From Larix kaempferi (Eukaryota; Streptophyta; Pinopsida; Pinales; Pinaceae): 64,000 nt of DNA. The stretch covers positions 9,286,001 through 9,350,000 of the forward strand of contig BSBM01000186.1 in the NCBI GenBank assembly GCA_027924585.1, given 5' to 3'. Of the stretch, positions 33,933 through 44,932 are shown piece by piece; position 1 is the stretch's first letter, and each line of letters opens with the position of its first letter. The notes below the pieces were generated by a model. That model saw nothing but the letters and a program-made list of their open reading frames with translations, was not told where the DNA came from and searched no databases. Both the position numbers and the translations under genes were made by a program.

Positions 33933-34537
33933 TGTTGAAATATTGTAACTTCAAAGAATATTATATTTGTACTTTATTATTCCGGAGATGTTTCATTCCT
34001 CCGTAAAGATCTTATTGTATATCCGGAGATGTTGATTCCTCCGTCGGAATGTGGTAACTTGGGTTATTAGACTTCCCTAGTGGGGGTCGGCCCTGTATGT
34101 GTTATGTGGGTCAAAGGGTTGTTAGACCACCCTAGTGGGGTCGGCCCAGTCAGTTATAATAGGGAATTTAACCTAATGGTTAAATACGAGCCTACATGTA
34201 CTTGTGTAAAAGATATGTCAGAGTAGTGTATAAATAGAGGAGGTGTGTTCCTCATTTGACACACTACTCACTTGAGAGAGAGGCACACTTGTGGAGGAGA
34301 GGTATGCTATGGTGGAGGAGGAGATCATGTCTTTGGTTTGCATCTTTGTATATTGCTGGTCATCTATATTGAGGAAGCTTTACTGGGTTTTCTACCCCAT
34401 GAGGGTTTCCCAGGATAAATCTGTGTCTCTTGTGTTTATGATATGCTTGTTGTTTCTTCAGTGATCCTGTATATGCTATTATTATGAAATGGAATGTAAT
34501 GCTGATATTTTCTGTCTTAGCATATTAAATCTTAACA
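33933..34537 (+). repeat. 5' LTR of nested copia
   Basis: 605 bp, TG to CA. TATA box TATAAATAG at 34229-34237, also present at 41081-41089 in the other LTR. The paired 'tccggagatg...cctccg' units near 33990 and 34023 are short internal repeats. Confidence 0.95.
34229..34237 (+). promoter_or_regulatory. LTR TATA box
   Basis: TATAAATAG in the 5' LTR of the nested copia, kept in both LTRs. It is the likely core promoter for element transcription, with the start expected 25-35 bp downstream. Confidence 0.7.
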
Positions 34538-34549
34538 TGGTATCAGAGC
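34538..34549 (+). promoter_or_regulatory. Primer binding site of nested copia
   Basis: TGGTATCAGAGC directly follows the LTR end; initiator tRNA-Met type. Confidence 0.95.
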
Positions 34550-37200
34550 TAACCTGAAGGAAGACAAGGTATGGCACTTACGACACTTGCTTTACTTACG
34601 ACAATTTGAAGGTTAGGGTTTTATATAGCAAAAACCAATCATCGTGGAACTTTCGCCATAAATCCCTTTTGGAGACGTTTCAGGATCTGAAACTTTTATA
34701 GGTCGTAGATAACATCTCCAGGTATCTTGTGTCCAAAGGGAACCCTCAGGTTCGTTGTAATGTGTAAGTTATGATCAGTACAAGTTAGGGTTTCTGCCGC
34801 TTCCAGATCGCAGTCAAAATCAGGTGACCTAGGAAAAAAGATCATATTTTGGGATAGGAAGCTCCAAATGAAATTTCGTAAAAAGTGACAGGTAGTAGAC
34901 AGACTTCACTATCTCAGGAAAATTTTTCAGAGGCTGAAGCTTAACCAGTGACACGTGGAACTCCATACAAGTTTGCTCTCCTGTTTTATCCCAAAACATG
35001 TCACATTGCGACACTTGGCATAACTCTCTCTCAGAGAGTCCAATTGAGGTTAGACCTGTCAGGATGGAAAGATAACAGGGCAAGATATCTCAGGAAAATT
35101 GTTTAGAGGCCGAAGTTCAAACAGTGACACGTGGCACACAGTACAAGTTCGCTCTCCTGTATTATCCCAAAACAGGTCACGTTGCGACATTTAGCATAAC
35201 TCTCTCTCAGAAAATCCAATTGAGGTCAGACCTGTCAGGATGGAAAGATGACAGGTCAGGATACTGCAGAAAAATTTTTCAGACCCTGTGGAGCGAAAAT
35301 TTTGGAGTTATAGCAGAAACAATCAGGTACATATTTCTGTCAAAACATAATTATTTTTGGAGCACCTTTATTCATGGCTTCCGGAATTTAGGGTTTCGGA
35401 GAAAGTTAGAATTTTTGGAATCGGAATCCACGGCTGAATGCTACTCAGGAAAATCGAAATTTAGAGACCAAGATCGAATTTTTTGGTTGGGTAGAAGACC
35501 CAGCTTGATTAAACCCTAGCTTGGGATTTTGATCGGAAAGATGGAAAATTAGGGCTTCAGCAAAAGTTGAAATTTTTGAAGTCTGTAACCACGGCTGGAA
35601 GCTCCTCAGAAAAATAAGAGTTTAGAGCCTTGGATCGAACCTTTTGATTGGATAGAAAGGTGGGCTTCATCAAACCCTAGTTCGGGTTCCTGTCCAGAAG
35701 ATACAGAAGTTTCGAAGGCAATTTTGAGGGGTCAAATTTTGGAGATTTCAAAATTGAAGTATGCTAGTTTGATCAGCTTAGCAAGACACATCCTTCCATC
35801 CATTCAGAAGTGTGAAAGTCAAAGATTGAATTTTTAGGGTTTCTCTAGCAAACCCTAATCAAGCTCCAGATCAAGTTTCAGGGGGAGTTGAAGCTAAGGC
35901 CTTACATAAGAAGACTACAAGAAGTCTCGACAGGTATGACTCAAGGAGGTTTAGGTATGTCTTGAAATCTGATTCCTGATTAAATTCATAATGTGTTTGT
36001 CTTCATATTATTTGTTAGTACAATCTTGATTAATGTTAGACTTATCTTATCACCCTAGTAACAATATGAATGCATGTGAATGATCGAAGACATTCATTGA
36101 TTAGGGCTATATGATTGTACTAATGCATTATGGTGTTGTGTGAGGTTGATGTTGTCCGCTAACAAGATTCAGGTACATCACGAAAGACAAATCAAGTTCC
36201 ACATGAAGACAAAGACTCATCCATAATCTTTGTTCTACTTACGAGGTATGTATGAATTTGATATATTATGCTTAACCTATGAGACATGCAGGTTCTAGCT
36301 CAGGATCTCTAAATCATTGAAGAGATTGTTTAGGTATGTTGTACATAACTAAGCAGGTATACTAATCCAGGTATGTTTTCCTATGTCAAGTTAGAATCTT
36401 ACCTTGTGTTAGGATCCCCTATATAAGTATACTTGGTATGATTGGTTATGCTTATTAATAAAGTTAATCAAGGGTTTATGCACATTATGTCTCTTATCTT
36501 GATTGATGATTTAACTAACCAGAAGAGTACTATGATCAAACAAGAATATGCATGAGTAAAAGAAGACTTCTTTGAAACCCTGAATACTAATGATCATGAC
36601 TATACATATTCAAGATTATTTAGAATTAGAATGTTTTGAGAATATACTAATGAATGTATGTTTGTGTATGAGATCATGAGGATGACACTAGTGCACACTT
36701 GAGCATGCATAGTGGTACAGAATGAATAGAAGTTCAAAAGACATACAGAAGATCAAGCGGGAGGCAACCACACAAACATAAAAGATAAGTATTTGAGTTG
36801 TTATTTGAAATAGTAAATGATATTGCCTGTAATAGGTTGTATGCATAGAATATATGATGCTGAGTGTAAACATTCATAGAGCATTGAACAGTATACTACT
36901 AATATGCATATGATTGGTAATTTGGACAAACATTCCATTGTTGCTTGTTTAGAATGAAACCTCTTTGCTGACATGCTGAGAGCTGTGCACACTCTCGATA
37001 GTATGTTCTGGTAGAGATGGAAGGCATCTAGATAGCCACTGTATGCATACAGGATATAGAAAAGTATTGTGCCAAAGTATTGGTAAAAATAAGTTGCATA
37101 ACTATGTAAATGATATCTGTATGCATAATAGGTTATCATGTCAATATGATTTGATGATTATGAAGTATTACTATTCATGTACTTAATTTTGATTTGTAGG
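34550..37200 (+). other. Long non-coding leader of nested copia
   Basis: Where gag, protease and integrase should lie, no copia motif can be read. It includes a 176-bp tandem duplication (34911-35262) and a second, more diverged pair of about 165 bp at 35390-35700 sharing 'ccacggctg(a/g)a' and 'aaaccctag(c/t)t'. 36000-37200 is AT-rich. A deletion or replacement of the 5' coding half is the simplest explanation. Confidence 0.6.
34911..35262 (+). repeat. 176-bp tandem duplication
   Basis: 'atctcaggaaaatt' starts at 34911 and 35087, and the copies share 'cagtgacacgtgg', 'ctctcctgt(t/a)ttatcccaaaac' and 'gacctgtcaggatggaaaga'. A third partial copy begins near 35261. Confidence 0.88.
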
Positions 37201-37219
37201 AAACATCATGATGAATGAT

Positions 37220-38640
37220 GAACACTGAACAAGCGATGGATGTTCAACAAAAGGATTTACAAATCAAACACACTATGGAAGGCTCACGGCTAGAAGATTC
37301 TCTTAGAAAGAGGAAGAGAATCATGACAAGATGTTTGCTCCAAGTGGCTAGATAAGACCATTCTCTTAATGGTGTAATTAAAGAAGAAGTGTGAATCAGG
37401 TTCTGTATGGGTACCCAGGATCGATAATCAATTGATGAGCTTAATGATCACCATGGGTAATGTGGATCTCAACCTTTGCTACAAGGTTGAATATGGTTTC
37501 TAGACACAGATGGCATGGATGCAAGAAGGAACTCACCACAGAGTTCGAATGATATTGAGGCCCATATCAGTAGACCCATCTAACGAGAGATGTCATAGAT
37601 ATATATGCAGAAGATCATTCAATGCAGAGTGTGAATGATGTTTCGTCACAAAGGGAGAATTGACAGTTTCTTGATAAGCTTGGGCTTTACCAAAAGTAAA
37701 GTTGTTCCTAACCTTTACCGCAAGGTTATGGATCATACTATTATTGTATGTAGATGATATCTTTCTGATAAGGAATAAGAATCAGATCATGAAAAGAAAG
37801 AAGAAGATGGCTACAGAAATGAAAAATGAAAGATCTCAGATTGATGCATTACTTCCTAGGTCTGGAAGTATGGCAAGGCTCAGAAGGAATCTTTCTCAAA
37901 CAGGGAAAGTATGCTGAGAAATATTAAAAGGACTTGATTTGTTGGAATGGTCACTCTCATGAATTCCAACTTGAAGTTCTTAGCAGATGACTCATTAGAA
38001 TTAGTGTATATAACTTTGTACAGACAAATTATTGAGTCATTGATGTGTCTAACGAATACTAGGTCAGAAATATGCCTTGCTGTAAACACCTTGAGTCAGT
38101 ATCTAGTGGAAACTAGAAGTGTTCACCTATTAGTTGCAAAGCATGAGATAAGGTACCTAAAGGATACAATAGACTTTGATCTATGGAGATCATGAATTCA
38201 GATGGCTACACAGATATTGATTGAGAAGAAAGTGTATCAGACAGGAAGAGCACATCGAGAAGATGTTATTGTCTGGGATCAGCCATGATCTTGTGGTTTA
38301 GCAGGAAGCAGTCTAGCACAAGCGGAATATATGGCTGCTTGCTCTGCTAATTGTGAAACGGCATGGCTTCAGAATTGTTTGACTTAGAGATGGACCCAAC
38401 TGTGATCCTATGTGACAAACAGAGTTGTACTAAAATGGCAAAGAATCCAGTGTTCCATGATAAGTCAAAAGCACATAGAGATCTGGCATTTCTATATACG
38501 AGATATGGTGTAGATAGGAATTAAAGTTTGAATTTGTAACAAGTTACCAATGTACTAACCAAACCTCTACCGATCCGATGTACTAACCAAACCTCTACCT
38601 CAAGTAAATTTTTCCGAGATAAACTTAATATAGTCCAGAA
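37220..38640 (+). pseudogene. Copia reverse transcriptase and RNase H remnant
   Basis: RT is readable in mixed frames: a GVIKEEV relic near 37370, then IDSFLISLGFTKSKVVPNLY near 37655-37715, then the catalytic YVDD box as LLYVDDIFL at 37741-37770. The connection reads NSNLKFLADDSLELVYITLY and RSEICLAVNTLSQYLVETRS (37947-38195). RNase H follows with SLAQAEYMAACSANCE (about 38310), DPTVILCDKQSC and NPVFHDKSK, ending near VLTKPLP. Stops and indels are frequent, so it is inactive. Motif order and YVDD identify Ty1/copia. Confidence 0.9.
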
Positions 38641-38784
38641 GGACCCTCCTCGAAAGGGGGAGTGATGTGATCACTTATGATGAGATTGACTGCATCGATA
38701 GTGAGGTCGATGGTGTGAATACCTATATTGGTGATGCCGACAGAGAGGTTGGTGGATGGTCCTTAGACAGGGTCTAAGGTGACA

Positions 38785-39072
38785 AGGGTATTGCATCATC
38801 CTTGAACACATGTTCTAAAAGAGAGCCGTAGACGTATGTATTCGAAAATGAAGTCCTTGATGGACATATAGGGGATTGGATCATCCCTGGACTTCAGTCC
38901 TAAAGAGAGCCGTAGACGTATGTCTTCGAGAATGAAGTCCTTGGTGGACTTGAGGGGATTGGATCATCCCTGGACTTCAGTCCTAAAGAGAGTCGTAGAT
39001 GTATGTCTTCGAGAATGAAGTCCTTGGTGGACTTGAGGGGATTGCATCATCCCTGGACTTCAGTCCTAAAGA
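38785..39072 (+). repeat. 83/84-bp tandem array
   Basis: Units containing 'gagag(c/t)cgtaga' start at 38821, 38905, 38988 and 39071. Each holds 'ggattggatcatccctggac', a core also found in the next two arrays. Confidence 0.9.
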
Positions 39073-39790
39073 GAGCTGTAGACATGATGTCTCCGAGAAC
39101 AAAATCCTGAATGAACAGGTAAGGGGATTGGATCGTCCTCAGACTTTAGTCCTTTGAATTGAGCCGTAGACATGATGTCTCTGAGAACAAAATCATGAAT
39201 GAACAGGTAACGGGATTGGATCGTCCTCGGACTTTAGTCCTTTTAATTGAGCCATAGACATGATGTCTCCGAGAACAAAATCCTGAATGAACAGGTAAGG
39301 GGATTGGATCGTCCTCGGACTTTAGTCCTTTGAATTGAGCCGTAGACATGATGTCTTCGAGAACAAAATCCTGAATGAAAAGGTAAGGGGATTGGATCAT
39401 CCTCGGACTTTAGTCCTTTGAATTGAGCCGTAGACATGATGTCTCTGAGAACAAAATCCTGAATGAACAGGTAAGGGGATTGGATCGTCCTCGGACTTTA
39501 GTCCTTTGAATTGAGCCGTAGACATGATGTCTCCGAGAAAAAAATCTTGAATGAACAGGTAAGGGGATTGGATCGTCCTCGGACTTTAGTCCTTTGAATT
39601 GAGACGTAGACATGATATCTCCGAGAACAAAATCCTGAATGAACAGGTAAGGGGATTGGATCGTCCTCGGACTTTAGTTCTTTGAATTGAGCCGTAGACA
39701 TGATGTCTCCGAGAACAAAATCCTGAATGAACAGGTAAGGGGATTGGATCATCCTCGGACTTTAGTCTTGTGAATTGAACCGTAGACATG
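39073..39790 (+). repeat. 88-bp tandem array, eight units
   Basis: The phrase 'gagccgtagacatgatgtct' (with variants) starts at 39073, 39161, 39249, 39337, 39425, 39513, 39601, 39689 and 39777: an exact 88-bp period without indels. 88 is not a multiple of 3, so open frames here cycle through all three frames of the unit and do not represent a real protein. Confidence 0.96.
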
Positions 39791-39799
39791 AAGTCTCCG

Positions 39800-40180
39800 A
39801 GAATTGAATGATAGGACTGGATCGTCCCTGAGCTTCGGTTCAAAAGGTACATGATAGGATTGGATCGTCCCTGAGCTTCGGTTCAAAAGGTACATGATAG
39901 GACTGGATCGTCCTCGGACTTCGGTTCAAAAGGTACATGATAGGACTAGATTGTCCCTGGACCTCAGTTCAAAAGGTACATGATAGGACTGGATCGTCCC
40001 TAGACTTCGGTTCAAAAGGTACATGATAGTACTGGATCATCCTTGGACTTCGGTTCAAAAGGTACATGATAGAACTGGATCGTCCCTGGACCTCGGTTCA
40101 AAAGGTACATGGTAGGACTGGATCGTCCTTGGACCTCGGTTCAAAAGGTACATGATAGGATTGCATCATCCATGGACCTA
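39800..40180 (+). repeat. 43-bp tandem array, about eight units
   Basis: 'ggttcaaaaggtacatgata' starts at 39837, 39880, 39923, 39966, 40009, 40052, 40095 and 40138, exactly 43 bp apart. The unit keeps the 'gga(c/t)tggatcgtcc' core of the preceding arrays and is about half the 88-bp unit. Confidence 0.95.
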
Positions 40181-40230
40181 TGTACTAAAGAGAACAGGAT
40201 TGATCATCCTGTAATATGATTGTGTGTGTT

Positions 40231-40418
40231 GATGTGGTTACTTGTATCAGTATGGATACTTGTATTGATGATGTGGTTACTTGTATCGGTAGGATACTTG
40301 TATTGATGATGTGGTTACTTGTATCGGTAGGATACTTGTATTGATGATGTGGTTACTTGTATCGGTAGGATACTTGTATTAATGATGTGGTTACTTGTAT
40401 CGGTATGGATACTCGTGT
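40231..40418 (+). repeat. 38-bp tandem array, five units
   Basis: 'gatgtggttacttgtatc' starts at 40231, 40270, 40308, 40346 and 40384 (39, then 38, 38, 38 bp apart). It is unrelated in sequence to the arrays on its left. Confidence 0.94.
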
Positions 40419-40580
40419 GATGACGATGCTGATGATTGTGTGATGACGATGCTGATGATCGTGTGATGACGATGCTGATGATAGTGTGATGACGATGCTG
40501 ATGATCGTGTGATGACGATGCTGATGATCGTGAGATGACGATACTGATGATCATGAGATGACGATACTGATGATCGTGAG
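40419..40580 (+). repeat. 23-bp tandem array, seven units
   Basis: 'gatgacgat(g/a)ctgatgatcg' starts at 40419, 40442, 40465, 40488, 40511, 40534 and 40557, exactly 23 bp apart. Last of five consecutive arrays before the 3' LTR. Confidence 0.95.
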
Positions 40581-40773
40581 GATCTAGATGTTGATGTTGT
40601 TGTAGCTGTTCGAGTGCTGCAGAAGATAAAGACTCAGTACTGAAGATGTTGATGTTCCAGTAACTGCTTGAGTTACTGATGATGTTGAGAAAGCTTCCAA
40701 TGATTTATAGATGTATCTTGTATGATGTTGATGACTCCTTGCTCGTGCAGATACTGTTATAATATCCTTCTCG

Positions 40774-40784
40774 TTAAGGGGGAG
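40774..40784 (+). promoter_or_regulatory. Polypurine tract of nested copia
   Basis: 'ttaagggggag' immediately precedes the 3' LTR start TGTTGAAA. Confidence 0.88.
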
Positions 40785-41390
40785 TGTTGAAATATTGTAA
40801 CTTCAAAGAATATTATATTTGTACTTTATTATTCCGGAGATGTTTCATTCTTCCGTAAAGATCTTATTGTATATCCGGAGATTTTTATTCCTCCGTCGGA
40901 ATGTGGTAACTTTGGTTATTAGACTTCCCTAGTGGGGGTCGGCCTTGTATGTGTTATGTGGGTCAAAGGGTTGTTAGACCACCCTAGAGGGGTCGGCCCA
41001 GTCAGTTATAATAGGGTATTTAACCTAATGGTTAAATACGAGCCTACATGTACTTGTGTAAAAGATATGTCAGAGTAGTGTATAAATAGAGGAGGTGTGT
41101 TCCTCATTTGACACACTCATTCACTTGAGAGAGAGGCGCACTTGTGGAGGAGAGGTCTGCTATGGTGGAGGAGGAGATCATGTCTTTGGTTTGCATCTTT
41201 GTATATTGCTGGTCATCTATATTGAGGAAGCTTTACTGGGTTTTCTACCCCATGAGGGTTTCCTAGGATAAATCTGTGTCTCTTGTGTTTATGATATGCT
41301 TGTTGTTTCTTCAGTGATCCTGTATATGCTATTATTATGAAATGGAATGTAATGCTGCTATTTTCTGTCTTAGCATATTAAATCTTAACA
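40785..41390 (+). repeat. 3' LTR of nested copia
   Basis: 606 bp, TG to CA, followed by AGAGT, the second copy of the target duplication. Nearly identical to 33933-34537. Confidence 0.95.
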
Positions 41391-42726
41391 AGAGTTGCAT
41401 AAAAGGAATATGGATGTGAGGTAATGAGTATTTATAGTTTATTTAAATTACATGGACAATGTACCCGTGTCTTGCAATTTTATTATGATAATGATACATA
41501 TATAGATATATATATATATTTCATTGCATTTCAAATGTTAACAACTGAAGGTGTTTGAATTATTGAGTGTTATAATTCTAAGATCACTTCAGTGACTGTT
41601 GTAGCAATGAAATGATTATATGCATAGATACTCACAATGTGTTGGCTGATTGAAGTTTCAGATTTTAGGTAGAAAAGTCTTGCGTATGGAAATGAGGATA
41701 AGTCCATAGTAAAGACCGAGATCTACCATTTATAGAATCCAAAAGTTATGAGAAGGTTCTCATGGTTTTGGAATTTCACTAATGCATGAAACAAATTTGT
41801 GAATTTCAGATTTGAAATTTTGTTAATAATTGCTAATGACTGTTTGGCTTATATAAAATTGTGCCAGGAGGACATGTTGTAGGTGGATGTTCATGTATGG
41901 TAGCAAGGGTGAAACCATAAAGGACAGAGTGATACCACTTACGAGATTCAAACAATATGAGGATAGCCTCAATGCTAAGCAAATCAATTTCTATAGTAGA
42001 CAGAAATGCAAATTCATATTGAATTTAATTATTAATGACATTGATTGGTTATGGAACAATCAGATTTGAATTTGATTATCAAAATGTTGTTGACTGTTTG
42101 GATATTTGATATGTGTGCCAGGAAGATACATTGCATGAAGACCATGCGTGATGGCCCGCAGAAGCCAAAATCCATGGGGAGGACCCCATGCTTTGGAAAT
42201 GGGTTTCGGGTGAAACACCATAGTAAATTTTGATAATATCCCAGCTGCATTTCATGTGGGAAAACCATGTGAGTGAATTGGTGAAATTATGCCAAGAAGG
42301 CATGTGTGGGTTATGGAACGTGAAAAGATTGGGGTGGCAAACCGAAGGACTGTTGACTCAGAGAAGGCATCCCCCATTCTTCACAAATGAAGAAAAGATA
42401 TATCTGTAAAATGGATGAGTATTCCGTAACCCTAACTAAGGATGTACATGTCTGGTTATTAGATTTAATATGCATAGCATGTTTTATTATTTCATTATTA
42501 TTCCAGACTGCTTGAGTATGATTAGGGCCCACATGGCTCACATCCGAAAGGGAGTGCACACCTTTCTAGTGCTGGGTTATGATAGGGTTGTCAATATTGA
42601 CAACACCTTAAGGGAATGGATGCATTCCTGGTGTTTCAATACTTGATAGTGAATGTGGTTGCGATTTTTGGATGACAATACTGATGAGCTTGCTTATCCT
42701 TCTTGTGTTGTCAGCTTACACATATG

Positions 42727-43150
42727 CCTGATAAACCCAGTCGGCGTACTAGCTTAGCATGTTGTTAAATTGGATGCATGATAAACCCAGTCGGTGTACT
42801 AGCTTGGCATTGGTTATTTGGATGTTGTGGAGGTATTGGTGAAGGGTGTTATTTCCTGACAAACCTAGTCAGATAACTGGCTTGGAAATGGTTGTTGTAT
42901 GCTTGATAAACCTAGTTGGTGTACTGGATTAGCATACTGATTTTTGAAATGCTTGATAAACCCATTTGGCGTACTGGCTTTGCATACTGATTTTTGAAAT
43001 GCTTAATAAACCCAGTCGACGTACTAGCTTAGCATACTGATTTTTGAAATGCCTGATAAACCCAATCGGCGTACTGGCTTAGCATACTGATTGTTGGGAT
43101 GCCTGATAAGCCTAGTCGGCATATTGGCTTGGCATTTCCTATTCGAATGA
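42727..43150 (+). repeat. 50-bp tandem array related to the LTR
   Basis: 'gc(t/c)tgataaaccca' starts at 42901, 42951, 43001, 43051 and 43101, exactly 50 bp apart. Looser copies lie at about 42727, 42776 and 42857. The unit ('ctgataaacccagtcggcgt' then 'actggcttagcat') resembles LTR sequence near 30951 ('cctgataaacccagttgtgg' then 'gctggcttgg') and near 45890. Confidence 0.92.
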
Positions 43151-43395
43151 TGTTGTGGAGAAGCATGTGTGCTGGCCAAGCATCCACCCAATAGGTGATC
43201 CAAGGCTCGTAAAGCAGAGAAGGAAACCTGTGGAGTAGCAAGGAAATGCACAATACATATAAGTATTCAATTTAATTTATTTCTTGCTTGGAATAATGAA
43301 TATTTAAGGTATAAGTTTTCTAACAGCTAAGCTGATACATTGTTGTTTCTTTGTTGGAAACCTTGGTCATTGCAGGAAGCAAGGACCCTGAAAGA

Positions 43396-43610
43396 GCTAT
43401 AAATGCTTGGTAAATCCAGAGAGTAACTGGTTGGGCGCTATAAAATTCTTGGTAAAGCTAGAAAGTAATTAGTTGGGCGCTATAAAATTCTTTGTAAATT
43501 CAGAGAATAACTGGTTGGGTGCTATAAAATTCTTGGTAAAGCCAGAGAGTAACTGGTTGGGCGCTATAAAATTCTTGGTAAACCTAGAGAGTAACTAGTT
43601 GGGCATTAAA
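43396..43610 (+). repeat. 42-bp tandem array, five units
   Basis: 'gctataaaattcttggtaaa' (variants) starts at 43396, 43437, 43479, 43521 and 43563. Each unit contains 'agagagtaactggttgggc'. Confidence 0.93.
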
Positions 43611-44918
43611 TATGTGATGTAGTGGAGTAGCCCGCGTGCTGGCCCAACATTCATTATTGTATCCACGGACAATCCAAGGCTTATAAAGCGAAGAAGGAGC
43701 CTGTGAAATAAAGTGAAGACATCCAATGCAGATAAGTATTTGGTTACCTTGCAGCTTCTTGCTTATGAATATACATGTGTATATGATTTGGTTATGATTT
43801 TCTCAAACTCTTGTTTAGAGATAAACCCTATGAAAATAAACTAAACATGTGAATTGATTCAATGTTTGAGTATAGGTATTGCTGGAAGAAAGGACTATGA
43901 AGGCATCATAGCGATGCATGTGGACATGTTTCCGTCCTAAAGAGCTCAGTATGAGCAATAATGAAAGATGGTACTAGTGGACATGTGTGGGTCCTAGCAG
44001 CCAAAGGTTCTGTAGGCATTAATGGGGAAGGGTTCCCTAGTTGAAAATCCTTAGACAAACCTTAGACACTAAGTGTCATAGCCAAGAAAGGGCAAGTCAA
44101 GCATTCACATTGAAGTGAAAGAGGCTAAGGAGCATAGAACCACAAGTGATGGTGTGGCTCCGGATTGGAACAAGACTAAGAGGGGGAAACTCTTACTCTT
44201 CTCTTTCCTTTTTGATTGATGCATTTCAAACACAAAGGATTGTTGAGTGCATGTCATGGATGAAAATAGATTGTGTTTAATTGCTTGAAATGAATTGTGA
44301 ATGCTGAAATAGTTATTTCCCTGTGAAAGGATGAACATGAATGAGTTCATGTGTATGTTGGGAAAACATGAAATGTGTGGAAGTCTCATGAGTAAAGCAT
44401 GGACATTCCATGCCAATCGGGAAAATAATTGACTAATTTTAATATTGTGTTATGCTTGTCCTAACAGGAATTTCCATGATGAGTCTCACAGGTGAGACAT
44501 TGAAAGCCATTGAGTGTAGCTAGTACTAGCCAAGTGTTGCTAGTGAGAAAAGTGAGAGCTAGTTTTGCACATTGATCATGGCAACAGGCCAAAAGCTATT
44601 TGATTTGGCTGAAAATATTTCTCAAATAGTTTCCAGGACAACAAGAAATATGGTATCCATGAAATTCCAGACTTGTAGATCAGCTGGAAGGTGAATAAAA
44701 GGAAGGGATTGCTATGGAGCAATGCCCACCTGCAGAGATGGAAGATGAAATCCAGTAGGAGAAGCTTGCGGAATCCAAAGTACTTGTTCCTGAAGGTTCA
44801 ATGTAAAAAAAAAGAAAGAGGAAATGCAGGATAGACCCGCCACACTTTGTGAATTTTGGACATGCATAAAGCGGGTATTTATTCCTAAGTATTGGAACAC
44901 CGAGGACGGTGTTATTCC

Positions 44919-44932
44919 AAGGGGGAGGGGAA
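44919..44932 (+). promoter_or_regulatory. Polypurine tract of the LARD-like element
   Basis: 'aagggggaggggaa' directly before the 3' LTR start TGTAATGTCCCC. Confidence 0.9.

Larger units (their letters stand above)
33933..41390 (+). mobile_element. Ty1/copia retrotransposon nested in the LARD-like element
   Basis: LTRs of about 605 bp (33933-34537; 40785-41390) begin TGTTGAAATATT and end ATCTTAACA. A perfect 5-bp target duplication AGAGT lies at 33928-33932 and 41391-41395. Primer site and polypurine tract are present. By eye the two LTRs differ at roughly a dozen positions, fewer than those of the host element, as expected for a later insertion. Internally only RT and RNase H remnants were recognised; gag, protease and integrase are missing or unrecognisable, and about 2 kb of tandem arrays fill the 3' part. 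Confidence 0.93.
41391..44918 (+). other. Non-coding right interior of the LARD-like element
   Basis: No retroelement protein motif. Contains a short AT microsatellite (about 41498-41518), the 50-bp array (42901-43150), the 42-bp array (43396-43610), and a block at 43150-43260 that recurs diverged at about 43620-43740 (shared 'gtgctggcc', 'caaggct(c/t)(g/a)taaagc'). Short open frames show no domain. Confidence 0.65.

Noticed and set aside
39146-39852. Several overlapping minus-strand open frames of 64-88 codons with near-identical sequence
   Set aside because: They arise from the 88-bp array read in rotating frames; the repeat lies in the non-coding 3' part of a copia element.
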